The notes beneath the pieces are model-generated. The model saw only the letters and a list, made by a program, of their open reading frames with translations, was not told the DNA's origin and did not search any database. This document shows, one piece after another, positions 21,436 to 32,934 of a stretch of 64,000 nt of DNA. How positions within the stretch are numbered: the first letter of the stretch is position 1; every line of letters starts with the position of its first letter. Location: NCBI GenBank assembly GCA_034440615.1, contig JAOTOM010004568.1, positions 62,001 to 126,000 of the forward strand. Reading direction: 5' to 3'. This DNA comes from Ashinkailepas kermadecensis. Taxonomy: Eukaryota; Arthropoda; Thecostraca; Neolepadidae. A program made the position numbers and the translations under genes.

Positions 21436-22624
21436 GTTTGGAGGGAGGGGAGTAGCCGAGCAGAGGCGGGCACAGTCACGGTCTGGTGACCGCTAGCCCG
21501 ATCCTTTAAACCAGAAAGGTACCTCTGTCGGCTCTAACCTATTGGGTGGGATGGGACAAAAACAATCAAAGTTGTCCGCCGATACTAGTCGGTTTCCCGA
21601 CGGCACTGGAAAGCGCCGCAGGGCCGAAGGGGAGTGGGAGGGGAGCTGCGCCGGCTAATCCCACGAGCAACCAACTAGTGGCGTCTGCCGGCTAGTCCGG
21701 CTGACAACCAACTAGTGGTCCGGGTGGCTGACATCACCCGGGGGGGGGGCGGAGCTTCCCGTAGATGCCCTGATAAGGACACCTACGAGACAGCTGGGAT
21801 GGGTGGGTGGGGAATTGAAGCGGCGGGCAACTGCGCTTGTTCGCCTGTCCGATATCAATCGAAAGAGTCTTTCCAAGCCTCCTCTCCCCTCACCTCTAGT
21901 AAATATCGAGAAGATGACATTCTAGTGAAACATTTAGGCATAAATTGACCACTAAGAGGAATGTATCAAGAGGAAGGAAGGTAGATAGAGAATAGAAGAA
22001 GGAAGGTAGAGGAATAAACCATTTGCTCCCCAGATTCGCCCATGTCTCCTAAGCAGTGGTGGAACAACGGTTGGTCCGCTTACCACACCGTGTTCTGAGC
22101 AAAGGCGCGTCAGCGTACTTATTCAGGTGTCCCACTCGTATTGAAAATCCGGTCACCTTTTAAATACAAATTTCGGAATATTCTCCTGATTCGCGTCAAT
22201 ATTCCTCTTATATGGCCGACCGCCCGCCACACCGGCTACATACGCAACCCATTTCATTCATTCGTTCGTTCATTCGTCATTAATTTATCATTCATTCGTT
22301 CGTTCATCCATTCCTTTATCATTTACCAAGCTGCTGCTGACAAGCTGTAGTGTAAGGGTGAAATGAGGATATGGATGTCCACTCCATACATGTCACGTCA
22401 ATTGGCGTAATTTGGCGACTTCGGATCACCACGCATGGTAACCAGAGTATCCCCCCCGTCACCTGAGGAATACTAGAATGGTTATTAACTCTGGGGAGGT
22501 GGCACACGGAGCATGACCCCTTTCTGTAAGGAATGTCGGCGGAAAGAGTCCATACAATTATTGGATTCGATCGTGCTAAGCTGCTCGATCGTCCTAAGCT
22601 GGGTAGGAGCGGAGTGGATTCCAG
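21436..22624. other. unassigned sequence with a small duplication and an ATTC-rich run
   Basis: CAACCAACTAGTGG occurs twice (about 21668 and 21705). The segment 22249-22320 is built from ATTC, GTTC and ATCATTC words. No gene was recognised. The first part may belong to the LINE 5' region. Confidence 0.5.
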
Positions 22625-22700
22625 GTGTCAATAGCTCGCGAAGCGATCAGCACTGGTGAGACCAAGGCCGGCGGATGCCGGAGGGGTCTGACCTAGGCGC
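22625..22700. repeat. dispersed repeat D, copy 2
   Basis: Matches 14030-14100: AATAGCTCGCGAAG, GGTGAGACCAAGG, CCGGCGGATGCCGG and TCTGACCT in the same order. It lies immediately before the 82-bp satellite. Confidence 0.75.
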
Positions 22701-23165
22701 TAACATTTAATCGTCCCAACGGGACAAACTTTTGGCGAAATATGGCTGGAGCAGAGGGGCAATTCGGCCGCACTTCAATGGTTAACATTTAATCGCCTCA
22801 ACGGGACAAACTTAGTGCGAACTGTGGTTGGAGCAGTAGGGCTATTCTACTGCACTTCAATGGTTAACATTTAACCGTCTCCACGGGACAAACTTAGTGC
22901 GAACTGTGGTTGGAGCAGTAGGGCTATTCTACTGCACTTCAATGGTTAACATTTAACCGTCTCCACGGGACAAACTTAGTGCGAACTGTGGTTGGAGCAG
23001 TAGGGCTATTCTACTGCACTTCAATGGTTAACATTTAACCGTCTCCACGGGACAAACTTAGTGCGAACTGTGGTTGGAGCAGTAGGGCTATTCTACTGCA
23101 CTTCAATGGTTAACATTTAACCGTCTCCACGGGACAAACTTAGGGCAAATGGTTGGAGCAGTGGG
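22701..23165. repeat. 82-bp satellite, 5 full units and one partial
   Basis: TAACATTTAA/TAACATTTAACC starts units at 22701, 22783, 22865, 22947, 23029 and 23111, exactly 82 bp apart. Units two to five are nearly identical; the first is diverged and the last is cut short. Each carries GGGACAAACTT and CACTTCAATGGT. Confidence 0.96.
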
Positions 23166-23194
23166 GCTGCCTCTCCTTTCTCAATCTTCCCTCC

Positions 23195-23202
23195 CCTGAC
23201 GC
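23195..23202. other. 8-bp target-site duplication, left side of hAT element 2
   Basis: CCTGACGC directly precedes the CAGGGCC terminus. The identical octamer follows the other end at 27603-27610. Confidence 0.93.
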
Positions 23203-23569
23203 CAGGGCCTATTTTAAGAGAATTTCACTGGGGTGGAACATATGTGGTCCGCCACAAGTCTGAGGTTGGGGGACGCACTTGCGGCCCCAGCTGAACCCAA
23301 CCTACCCCCATTTTCAATTTTCTCCACGCATTTAGGCCACTTTATTTTCGAGCTACCAAAATTTGATATTTATTTTTATTTTGATATTTTATAATACAAA
23401 TTTAAAAAAAGGCTCTGGGGCTGACCGGAAGGGAGACGACTCGGGAGGACTGTCCGGGAGGGGGAGGCGAGGGCCCACTGAAAAGTATATGAATCGACAC
23501 AATGCCGATCGGATGCCGAACAGCAAGCCGATCGGAGCGGTGGCAAGCACACATCTCTGCAGCTCTACT

Positions 23570-25744
23570 TCACACGGCCCCAGAGCGATAGAAGCCCTTT
23601 GCGAACTCCTGCTTCATGTACACTTCAGGCGTCGGGTTTCCCCAACGGCGTTCTTTCTTCTGCAGGAAGTGAGCGACGGCAGGTCTCGGGTCATAACGGC
23701 CAACTCCTGTTCCATTCATTGACACAAGCATACGGCCGAGAACTGTGTCCATCATATTGTTGAGACGATGACTTGACTTTATCTGGTTATAGTGTGATAC
23801 GGCTCGTTCAGTTCCCATGCTGTGAGGGGTGAGACACATGAATGCAGCCAGGAGTTTCTGGCAGACACCGGAGCTGGTAGCCACCATAGCTTGCAGCTTT
23901 GCCCCGTTCGACACACAGCCATCACGAGCGCCACACATGCGTCGCCAGTTGTCAGCCACAGCGACTGCGAATTCGGCCACAGCTTCTTCTCCGAACAGCA
24001 TCAACACCAGGCCTCGACCTTCCTTTATAAACTCCGTCACGGACTCGGCTGTGAGGAGCGTCATCAGCACTTTTACTTGTTCCTCTTGGTCAATGTTGAG
24101 TCGCTCACACAGGAAGTTTTTGGTTGCTGCCACGATCTCTGTGCGAACTGCTGCTATCGATCGGTTCGAGGTTGTCACGTACTTGTTTTTACGTTCCGAT
24201 GACCTTTGTCTTCCCCGTCGGTCTGGCTGGTCCCGGCTTCTCCCGCGGTAGACGCCAAGAGAGCCTCCTCTTTGCCACCTGGCACGGGAGCGGCCTCCAT
24301 CAGCTCCAGATAGTTTTTCGTTCCATCACGTGCTTCCAAGACGTCGGGGATCGTCAGGCTGTCCTGCTGAAGGCGCTTCTGCAGATGGCGGACTGACGTC
24401 ATCGCGTCCGCCATGACCGCAGTCAGGTAGTGAGATCTCCCTTCGTCCTCCCACTTCGCCAGGTACCCTCGTGCCTCCGACTTGGCTTTCTTCTCTTGCG
24501 AGGCAGCGATTTCTCTCCAAACTTCTCGACACGCTGGAAGGTTTGCCAGCACGGCGTTGACCAGACTGAGAAGATGCTCAGCGAACCGCACCTCGAAGTA
24601 TGCTGGAAATGCATACTTTGCTCCCGCTTTCTTTAGCATCTTCGTCCTGGACTTCGATGAGCGAAAGTATGTGGCCACGCTCAGCAAGTCAGACTTCCAC
24701 AGCCGAAGCTCCGGGACAGAGTTTTCAGTGCTCTCAACAGCCAGATCGGAGCGGTGGCAGACACACCACATCACCAGCAGCTTGTGCTTGACATGGTCTT
24801 CCAGGCGTTTCCAGAGGCCACTGGACCGGCCAGTGTTGGCGGCTTCCCCATCTGTCGTTATGCCGACCAGCTTTTCGGTGTCCGCCTTGGCATGGTTCAG
24901 GGCGAGCGTAGTGGCTTCCAGCAAGCCCTCTGCACCCCCGCTCTCAGACTCGACTACGCCTAGAAAGAGAGAGGTGAGCCTGCCGCTCTCTGAGACTGTG
25001 CGGGCCGTGACGAACTTGGTGTCCAGCTGCATCCGATCCACGCTTCCATCCACCTGGATACTGAAACAGATGCCTGCGTTGATGGTGTCTGCTAGCTTTT
25101 CTGCCTCCACAGCTGCAACTGACTCTAGCATATCCCGGTACACGGCTGGATAGAGGTAGTGTAGCTCTGTTCCAGAGGGAGTTGTGGGTGTGAACTCCCA
25201 CTCCTACCCATGGTCTGACATGGCGGACAGGAGCCGACTACTGTGCATTGTGGCCAGCGAACGACACGGCCATGACCACGCCGACGGAGTCTCGATCATG
25301 GTATCGCTGTACACGTCTACAGCCAGCTTAATGAGGGTCTCTATGGTGGTTGACTTGTGCCGCTTGATGATGCTGAGCCACGGGTGTTTGTCGGTTTGTC
25401 TGTTCCACATCTCTTCCAGCTTCTGAGCCTCAGCAGCTGCGTGGTGAGGACGACCAAGAAGGTGGTCCACAACACGGCGGAGTTTCTCCACACCTTCTGC
25501 AAGCATGCCTGAGACCGCACCGACGACTCCGTTGGCAGACGCTTTGTTTGCCGCATCCTGCTGGCTCTGACAAACCTCACAAACGATGTAGGCCCTGTTT
25601 TTACCGCCGTTTGGACCCCTTCTGCTCTCCCTTCGCAGTGACTTGCAGTTGGATATCAGCCATTGCAGGTCGAGTTTGTACCCTTTGTACCAGTTCGATC
25701 CTGCAGGAGATAGATCAATGACAGTTTTTGCGGAACTAGCCAAA
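23570..25744 (-). pseudogene. hAT transposase, main exon, one stop and one frameshift
   Basis: Three adjoining frames make up the exon. The first is 25743-25204 (179 codons; it includes VCEVCQSQQDAANKA and TIETLIKLAVDVYS). An in-frame TAG at 25206-25204 separates it from 25143-24175, which is in the same frame. That second frame has the RNase-H-like core with ICFSIQVDGSVDRMQLDTKF, KLVGITTDGEAANTG and LLVMWCVCHRSDLAVES. A change of frame near 24178 leads to 24178-23570, the C-terminal dimerisation region with LTPHSMGTERAVSHYNQIKS. The acidic residues in QVDGS and TTDGEA sit where hAT catalytic residues are expected. Everything else is continuous, so only two lesions are seen. Either could be an assembly error. 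Confidence 0.85.
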
Positions 25745-26861
25745 CTCTGAATTTATGGAGGATAATTTACGTTATAAATAGGTATGTTGGGCATTTTTGT
25801 GCTATAAGTAGGTAGGTACCTAAGATACGAAAACCATTGACCTTATATGTCGCACCTACAATCAGCAGGTCAGCACAAGTCCGCAATTAAATATTTTCGT
25901 ATTTTGAATACTTTGAAGAAAAAATATGTAGGTGTCCATGTCAGGCTATCAGGCGGCAAACAGCATCCCCTCACATTAAACATTTATCTTAGTGTTACTT
26001 ATTGTTATGATATGGAACCGACTACCGATAACATTGTTGTATGTATGGGTGTAGCCACAGCCCCCCGGCCCCTCCCAGGTTTTCGGATTTTAAGCATTAC
26101 GCCTATGGGCGTTGCATAGAAAGAATTGACTTCAAAAGTCCTTCACCTCCCCCTCACCTGTTTCCGCCTCGTGGCGACACCCTTGCTTATGATGATTATG
26201 CTTTTGGTTTAAGAGCGCCGCAACGGTACAGTTATATGGTATATAGGTGTGTACTTACCAGTACAGTGACAGAGCGGGCGTGGAGCCGTCACCAGCAGGA
26301 CGGGCAGAGGCTGACGGCTGCTGGGAGCCGTCACCAGCAGGACGGACAGAGGCTGACGGCTGCTGGGAGCCGTCACCCGGGCAGAGGCTGACGGCTGCTG
26401 GGAGCCGGCACCAGCAGGACGGACAGAGGCTGACGGCTGCTGGGAGCCGTCACCAGCAGGACGGGCAGAGGCTGACGGCTGCTGGAAGCCGGCACCAGCA
26501 GGACGGACAGAGGCTGACGGCTGCTGGGAGCCGTCACCAGCAGGACGGGCAGAGGCTGACGGCTGCTGGGAGCCGGAGGATGCAGGCCTACAAACGAGTC
26601 AATTAGCGATCAACGAAATGTGAGAGATCCATGACATTTGCTTTGTATTTCAGTGCAGTGAAGGAAATGATTTTAATTTTGTGTCAGTATCGTCATTTCA
26701 TGAACGAAATACTTAGGTACTTGCCCAATGTTACCGGTAGCTTTCAGGCGCCACAGGGTGAATTTGTCCCGAATGTTGAGAATTCTCTTGGATCCCCTCC
26801 CCCGCAGAACTGGACTGTGAACTTATTTGCTAGACCCAGGGCATCGTCGACTGGTACTTAC
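25745..26861 (-). other. putative intron of the hAT transposase
   Basis: On the minus strand the sequence after 26862 begins GTAAGT. At the other end a double TCAGAG acceptor lies at 25750-25745. Using the second AG gives an in-frame join: two bases carried from exon 1 plus one T. The intron contains the 42-bp minisatellite. Splicing is predicted, not observed. Confidence 0.55.
26280..26575. repeat. 42-bp minisatellite, about 7 units
   Basis: Units with GCTGACGGCTGCTGGGAGCC then ACCAGCAGGACGG repeat every 42 bp. One unit near 26370 has lost part of its length. Because 42 is divisible by three, a repetitive plus-strand frame stays open, but it has no start context or domain. It sits in the transposase intron. 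Confidence 0.93.
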
Positions 26862-26977
26862 TTGAAAAATTGAAGGATTGATGGAGTAGAACAAGACCGG
26901 GCTGCCGACTCCCACTGTTTTTGGACCTGCGCCCCTGACGTCTTACGTTTCTTTTTAACGGGCCCGGATCCTTCCAT
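26862..26977 (-). CDS. putative first exon of hAT transposase with basic NLS
   Basis: An ATG at 26977 opens 38 codons starting MEGSGPVKKKRKTSG and ending in SILQFF plus two bases. A strong GTAAGT donor follows. PVKKKRK resembles a classical monopartite nuclear localisation signal, which fits a DNA transposase. The phase agrees with an acceptor just before 25744. The frame is too short to have been found on its own; it is called from its splice donor, phase and position inside the element. An alternative is a chance ORF. Confidence 0.6.
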
Positions 26978-27602
26978 TGTTAGTACTTGTATATGCAGTC
27001 TTTATGTAACTTGTAAGTGAAATAATTTCAATGGAAACTTCCACACACTACTTTCGCTGCTGTATTTGATGCCACAGCAAACGTGGCAACTAGCAGCCAC
27101 CGACACCTCTCTGGCGGCACCGGCAACACAAACGAATGAGCATAGGGCGCGCAGATGATTCACTCGCAGCATCACAGCGGCACGCCGCACGGATGAATTT
27201 GGGAGGCATGCGCTTGTTTTTATTACGCACCTCCTCGCGAAGGATTTTGTAACAAAATACCATGCTAGGCGAGGGTCGGCGTGGTACCGTGCAAAACTTA
27301 CGGGTATCTACAGCGTTGCGAGTGTAAGTGCATACACAATGGTGTAGGTACTGTGCTTTAATACATCAAAGTGATAAAAAAAAATATCACAGTGAGCGTT
27401 GGATGGCTCATTGATTGTACGGATCAAGTACAAAAAAATGTAGGTTGCTGATGGTTCCAACGACTTCTGAGGCAGCCAGGTTCTCAGAAAGATCCTTCAG
27501 CATGGGCCCTCACTGGGGTGGAAAGTCTCGACGACTGGGGTGGAAATCTGGGCGACTAGGGTGGAAGCTTCCACCCCAGTTAACATGTTAAAATAGGCCC
27601 TG

Positions 27603-27610
27603 CCTGACGC
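27603..27610. other. 8-bp target-site duplication, right side of hAT element 2
   Basis: CCTGACGC, identical to 23195-23202. Confidence 0.93.
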
Positions 27611-29040
27611 GAAGGTCACGAACAGACACGACTTGACTGACCGCCGGTCGCCTTGGCAGACGCACATCAAACACTGATTAGCAGCGCCACCTATCAATAC
27701 AGGTGGCGCTCTCTGACGGGACTCCCAGGTTAGCGACCGTTGCCAACCAGGGTGCGGCTTCTTTTGTCGTCATCGCATGTTTTATCGCCAATAACTTGCG
27801 CTTCAGCAACGTCTGTTTGTGTTTCAGTACCAATAACTCGCTGAGCGGAGCAGCTTTATGGACTTGCCTGGACAAAATTGACTTATCGACGGAAGTGTGT
27901 TAGTCCGAGCACAGCCTGAAGCCGTCAGTTGCGTGTCAGACGACGAACGAAAACGTTAAATGCATTCAAGTTTATCAATTAACGTGCCAGCACGGTACGT
28001 TTGCAGAACACAAAATAATACACAGAAATACCTCAATGAAGCGGAAGACTACTTCCCACCCGACGCCGTCAATAAGTCATAGAGCGTCGTTTTTCTACAG
28101 CAGCACAAAACTCAGAAGAAAAACGTCGTCCCTGCTGACGCTCTTGTATCCTGCAATGGTCGGTGGAGATATGTGTCTTCCATTCAGACTAATCACACAT
28201 CACACCACCTTAAATACAAGCGTACCGCGTGTCACACACGTCTCAACCTTGATTGTGCACTGGTGGAAAAATGTAGATAGCAACGGCGCAGCTGTAGTGG
28301 GAATGTATCAAGCGGCCTAAAACAGGCGAATCTTCTATCACAGACGTATACAAAAATAATGAGAGAGCGGCATGCGATTTACGATCTCAGAAAACATAGA
28401 GGTTATATTTTTCTTCAGTAACCTTTCTCTTAGTTTACATTCAGAAACTATGTGAAGTTTATTACCCATATTTAATTTTAAATGTACCCAGCTCTCTATA
28501 TATTATTTTGCTTAAAGTAAAAAAGGTGGTTATCACTAAGAGTTGCTTATTATTCAATAAGTTGCCATCCCTTAGTAATATTAAGCCATGCTGTTTTCTT
28601 TACTTTGTTAAACATGAAGGAAACCTGAAAGAAGGAAGATGTGCATAAACATATATTTCACATGAATACTTTTCACACCAAAAAGATATGTTGTTTGAAG
28701 TATTATCAATATTTAACAATGTAGGTATGAATACTTTTGTCCATTCTGTATGAGCATGGCACACCACAGAGAGCAATTTAATGAAAACCAAATCAATTGT
28801 TCTTGGTCAAACAAGCAACTATAAATATCCTGGCCCTGGAAATGCATTGATTCATTATCAATTAACTTTAACTTTAACTTTAATTAATCAATTCACTAAT
28901 TAACAATTAACCAAGAATACAATAATATGCAAAGGCAAAGGTTAAGCGGTTCAGATTCACTTACAAATAAGATGTGTACACTGTTGCTGAAAAACATCCA
29001 TAAACATTCTTCATTTGTCAGCCCATTATTAACTTCAGTC
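27611..29040. other. unassigned sequence with a small inverted repeat
   Basis: AGCGCCACCT (27683-27692) and AGGTGGCGCT (27701-27710) form a 10-bp hairpin. 28858-28925 is rich in TTTAAC and TTAATT words. Short ORFs lack motifs. Confidence 0.5.
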
Positions 29041-29044
29041 ATAG

Positions 29045-29335
29045 GTGACAGGGGCGGATCCAGGAAATGTGATGGGGAACTTTTTTGGAGGGGCGCCACT
29101 TCTTCGGAGGGGCATCTCAGGCTGAAAAATTCGAGATGTGGGGATGAGGAGGGGAGGGGTGTATTCGAGCACACTGGAAGGCCGCCCTATTCTCTCGGAG
29201 GGGCACCTCTGGCTGAAAATTTCGAATGGGTTCATTCTAGTCTTCTCGAAGGTGCACCCTTTCCCGGCCGGAGGGGTGAAAATTTCCATAGGGGCACATG
29301 CTCCCAGTGCCCCTTGCATCTGCTCTGATAGGTAA
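29045..29335. repeat. degenerate GGGGCGGATCC repeat
   Basis: The segment opens GACAGGGGCGGATCCAGG. It then has recurring GGAGGGGC(A/G) plus CTGAAAA-TTCGA modules at about 29085, 29115, 29190 and 29265. The same style of sequence occurs at 36838-37330. It is probably a dispersed non-coding repeat. Confidence 0.55.
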
Positions 29336-31739
29336 TCACATAGGTGTAGGATTCTGAAGATTACTGGGAGGGCCACAATGCATGAAGGCAATGGGCGTGC
29401 CCCAATGGATTAGGGAGGATACCACATGTTAAGGTCCCATGTTAAAAGTAGAAATTATTGGTAAGGCAAAGCCAACATTGGGGAGGAGGGCAAGTGCCCT
29501 CCCAAAAGCATGCAAAGTTACACCCCTGGGTGATCACATTTGGAAATGGACGACATCCCCTTCCTCATCCCTGTCGAAATTTCCTTGGCACTTGCCTGCC
29601 TACATTGAGGAGGATCATGGGACATAATTATGAGCCCAAATACCAGACTAAACCCCATCTCCTCCGAACAATCCTGGTTTTGGAATTGAGACCAGTTCAG
29701 CACACCGGTACCGTAAATTGGATGCATTTGCAGATCGGCAAAGCTGGTTTTGATTAACTCAGCAGGGCCAATCAAAAACCAATTTTCATATTTTTTTCTT
29801 CACCATTTTCAAACCCTTGGATTTGGCATGAAATGTTTCTAGTTTTGCATAGCTTGTGATCGAAGACCATTTTTGCTCCAAAGCAGGTTTGGGAGGTGAG
29901 GCATGGCTGAGATGGCCCCCCTGGATCTGCTAGTGAATGCTGGACAATGCCAGAGGTGACCAAGCACCACATCAAGGCCATTGTCCAAGATCCCGCTGGT
30001 CCTGGACATTTTTAGTTGAGCTTTCGGTCCTGGCAAGTGGCATTTGCCACCCCTCGTTCATATCAAAGCAGGATAGGTAACTTGCTTCTACCCCACAATG
30101 TCGCACATTCCCTTAATTTCAGGAATCAATGGGATTTTGTGTGTGAAACATGTGATGCAGCTCGATAGCATGGAGCGGCGACGCGTCTGGTGGCAGGGAG
30201 GTGGTGTTTTCGGAAGTTAGACAATGTGTTTGTGACTTCTGACAAGCATCTCTCTTGTTGATGCAACATCAATGATCAATGCACGGCATGATTTTTATGT
30301 ATTTAATGAAGTGATTTGGCTGACAGAAGCCAAATCACTTCATGCTAGTGATCAGGTTAGAACTGCCCAAGCGCGCCGTCACGGTGGTCTCAGAGAGACG
30401 AACTAACGTTGTTGCAGGGATCACGTTCTGGCGGTGCGCCTAACTGCATGCAATGGCGAAATGGGGAAAACCCTATTTCTACGCATCCCTCTGCCCTGCG
30501 GTTTTCCATAATTATCAATATTATGACTGCCGCGGCTGGTTACAGCATTGATGTTAATTCTTCTTTGTGCCAGGATTATCACGCGCAGAACCGTGTCGGG
30601 CGTGTTGTTGCAACACCACCCTGTTTGTTTTGCATTACATCCATATGAAAAACGGATTGTGCGAACGCATTGAAGTCTTCAGTAGCTCATGGGGCTTCAT
30701 GGCGCGTCTTTTGAGGTACACTTTCTGTGCTTAGCTCATGCAGTATTCTAGTTCTAGTGTTTTTAAGAAACACTGCACCAAACAATTCGGCGCCGCGCGA
30801 AAGTACGTAGGAACGTTCGCGGTTTTCATCCAGCATATTACAGAAATGGCTGAAAATAATCCAATGCAACTCTGCATAGACATGCGTGCTTTCATTACAG
30901 AACTATTTGTGCAAAGCTTGTTAGGTCATCTCATGTGAGATCACTGGTCTGAAACAATTATTCGTGAACACGTCCGGTTGATTTCTCCAGATTTCGCACT
31001 TTTTCAAGTTCCGACTTAAATATATGGCAAAATGTGCATAACATCCTATTAAAATACATATCGCCATGTTCCACGTTCAATTTGAACTCCAACGAAAGTT
31101 TTCATGCTCCTATAGCTTTCACGCGCTCCGGTGCAGTTGAGGTCAAGTCTCCCAGGGTCAATATGGGTTTTGGTGCCCAAAAATAAATTGCGGTTCAGCG
31201 GGATAAACATGAAAATCGTTCACGAAATCCGTACCCACGTTTCGCATGGAACCAGCTTTGATTCTCTTTGATCCCATGTGCATTTGCTGACCTCTGGTCA
31301 GCAAAGATCAAAAGTCCGTTCACCAAAGTCCATCCAAACCAGTCCATTTTGGGTGTTGAATTCGAATTCAGCGTTCATTGTTGCCCTAAAGGGGCCAAAC
31401 ATTTTGCACTTGGGACCCAAGATCCCAAAACCTGTATTCATCCTTAATGACTTGACGTAACCTGTACAGGAGCCTGTGAATGCGATATGGCCATGTAACC
31501 CGTCAATGGACTCACAATTGAATGAAAAAGATGATATTTACTTCATGATGGAATCATGCGTAGTTTGCCATCTATTGGGGTCCAAACTTAAAAAGCACGA
31601 AATCTGCCGAAATTATCCAGAACAGTTCCAGAAAAATTATCACAGGTCAATAAACTGACCTAACCTGACGACACGTATTAACGGGTTCAATATCCGTCGC
31701 CATACAATCCATTTTCCCCTCTTACTCGTATCACCAGAG
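29336..31739. other. unassigned sequence with hairpins
   Basis: No gene was recognised. It contains a 16-bp hairpin at 30306-30343 (listed separately) and GCTGACC-TCT-GGTCAGC near 31285. Scattered AGGTCA/TGACCT words include AGGTCA-ATAAAC-TGACCT near 31650. Confidence 0.5.
30306..30343. repeat. perfect inverted repeat, 16-bp arms
   Basis: ATGAAGTGATTTGGCT at 30306-30321 and its exact reverse complement at 30328-30343, with a 6-bp loop. Confidence 0.92.
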
Positions 31740-32315
31740 CCCGGCAACCAGTCCTGTATGACTAACCACACGCCTCCCTCACCATCCACCGGATCCAGTC
31801 CTGTCTGACTAACCACACTCCACCCTCGCCATCCACTGGATCCAGTCCTGTCTGACTAGCCACACGCCTCCCTCACCATTCACCGGATCCAGTCCTGTCT
31901 GACTAACCACACTCCACCCTCACCATCCACCAGATCCAGTCCTGTCTGACTAACCACACGCCACCCTCACCATCCACCGGATCCAGTCCTGTCTGACTAA
32001 CCACACTCCACCCTCACCATCCACCGGATCCAGTCCTGTCTGACTAACCACACGCCACCCTCACCATCCACCGGATCCAGTCCTGTCTGACTAACCACAC
32101 GCCTCCCTCACCATTCGCCGGATCCAGTCCTGTCTGACTAACCACACTCCACCCTCACCATCCACCGGATCCAGTCCTGTCCGACTAACCACACGCCTCC
32201 CTCACCATTCACCGGATCCAGTCCTGTCTGACTAACCACACGCCTCTCTCACCATCCACCGGATCCAGTCCTGTCTGACTAACCACACGCCTCCCTCACC
32301 ATCCACCGGATCCAA
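31740..32315. repeat. 47-bp minisatellite, about 12 copies
   Basis: GGATCCAGTCCTGTCTGACT then AACCACACGCC or AACCACACTCC repeats every 47 bp, with mild variation. It ends just before a LINE endonuclease fragment on the plus strand and may be the tandem 5' region of that LINE. Confidence 0.93.
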
Positions 32316-32379
32316 CTCTTCTTCCTGCACGACACCTTATATAGGAAAACCAACAGACACTGATCACGTTGGGCAATGG

Positions 32380-32930
32380 GTCCCGTCCCTCAGTGGAATA
32401 CCGGTGGTCTTCCGAGGAAATTCAGAGAGCATATCTATATGCCATCCAATCAGAATTCCTACAACAAAGAAAAACCATTACTCGCCACGCTACGAGACAC
32501 ATATTTTCGAGACACAGACTCTGTTTGGAAAAGTATTTCAGATTACACTTAGCATGTTGACAACGTGAACGGTCAGATTCAGAAATGGGCGCCGCCATCT
32601 TCATCGCTAACAGCACACATCTTCGTCGAGTGAAGTTATATTCAACCCCTCGGAACTTCGTGGCAGTCAGCCTCAAAAGCGCTAATTTTCAAACCATTAT
32701 CATCTCACCATACATCTCACCCGTCAGCTGCAACCCCTACACAACATGATCTGAGCGGCTTGCTGCTTCAGGCTCCTCCACCAGTCCTCATTATGGGAGA
32801 CCTTAACGCAAACCACTCCTGAGTAAGCAATCAGACGGGGACCACAGGCCGCGAAGTTCACCAGTTTATATCAGACCATAACTTAATGCCCATTTATGTA
32901 TTTAATGCACTATTGCTTTTCTCACAATAG
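32380..32930 (+). pseudogene. LINE APE endonuclease fragment
   Basis: Plus-strand frames give QWNTGGLPRKFRE (about 32392). Then comes GAAIFIANSTHLRRVKLYST followed by NFVAVSLKSANFQTIIIS (32586-32710). Next is PPVLIMGDLNANHS (about 32776-32815), then TTGREVHQFISDHNLMP (about 32840-32890). The GDLNA motif with its catalytic Asp/Asn, and the order, are those of APE-type LINE endonucleases. Stops after PYTT and NHS and a frameshift show decay. The reading breaks off at about 32930 where a gypsy fragment begins. RT and RNase H of a LINE in the same orientation resume at 37965, so both may be one split element. Confidence 0.82.
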
Positions 32931-32934
32931 CGAT

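Larger units (their letters stand above)
23203..27602 (-). mobile_element. complete hAT DNA transposon (hAT element 2)
   Basis: The 4.4-kb element begins CAGGGCCTATTTTAA and ends with the exact reverse complement of those 15 bases. A second matching block, ACTGGGGTGGAA, lies a few bases further in on both sides. It is bounded by a perfect 8-bp duplication (CCTGACGC). A CAGGG terminus and 8-bp TSD are the hallmarks of the hAT superfamily. Inside lies a minus-strand transposase of at least two exons, a minisatellite in the intron and AT-rich flanks. Conserved ends and only two coding lesions suggest recent insertion. Related proteins are often labelled KIAA1586-like or C17orf113-like in databases (from memory). 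Confidence 0.92.

Noticed and set aside
22036..22110. Possible tRNA-like fold around AACAACGGTTGGTCCGC
   Set aside because: An A-box-like word is present, but no convincing B box or stem pairing was found at the right distance.
23822..25153. Plus-strand frames up to 223 codons
   Set aside because: They are antisense shadows of the hAT transposase, whose motifs lie on the minus strand.
26247..26606. 119-codon repetitive frame over the 42-bp minisatellite
   Set aside because: Unit length is a multiple of three, so openness is automatic. It sits in a predicted intron.
31740..32315. CRISPR-like array
   Set aside because: There are no unique spacers. The whole unit is repeated and the context is eukaryotic, so it is a minisatellite.
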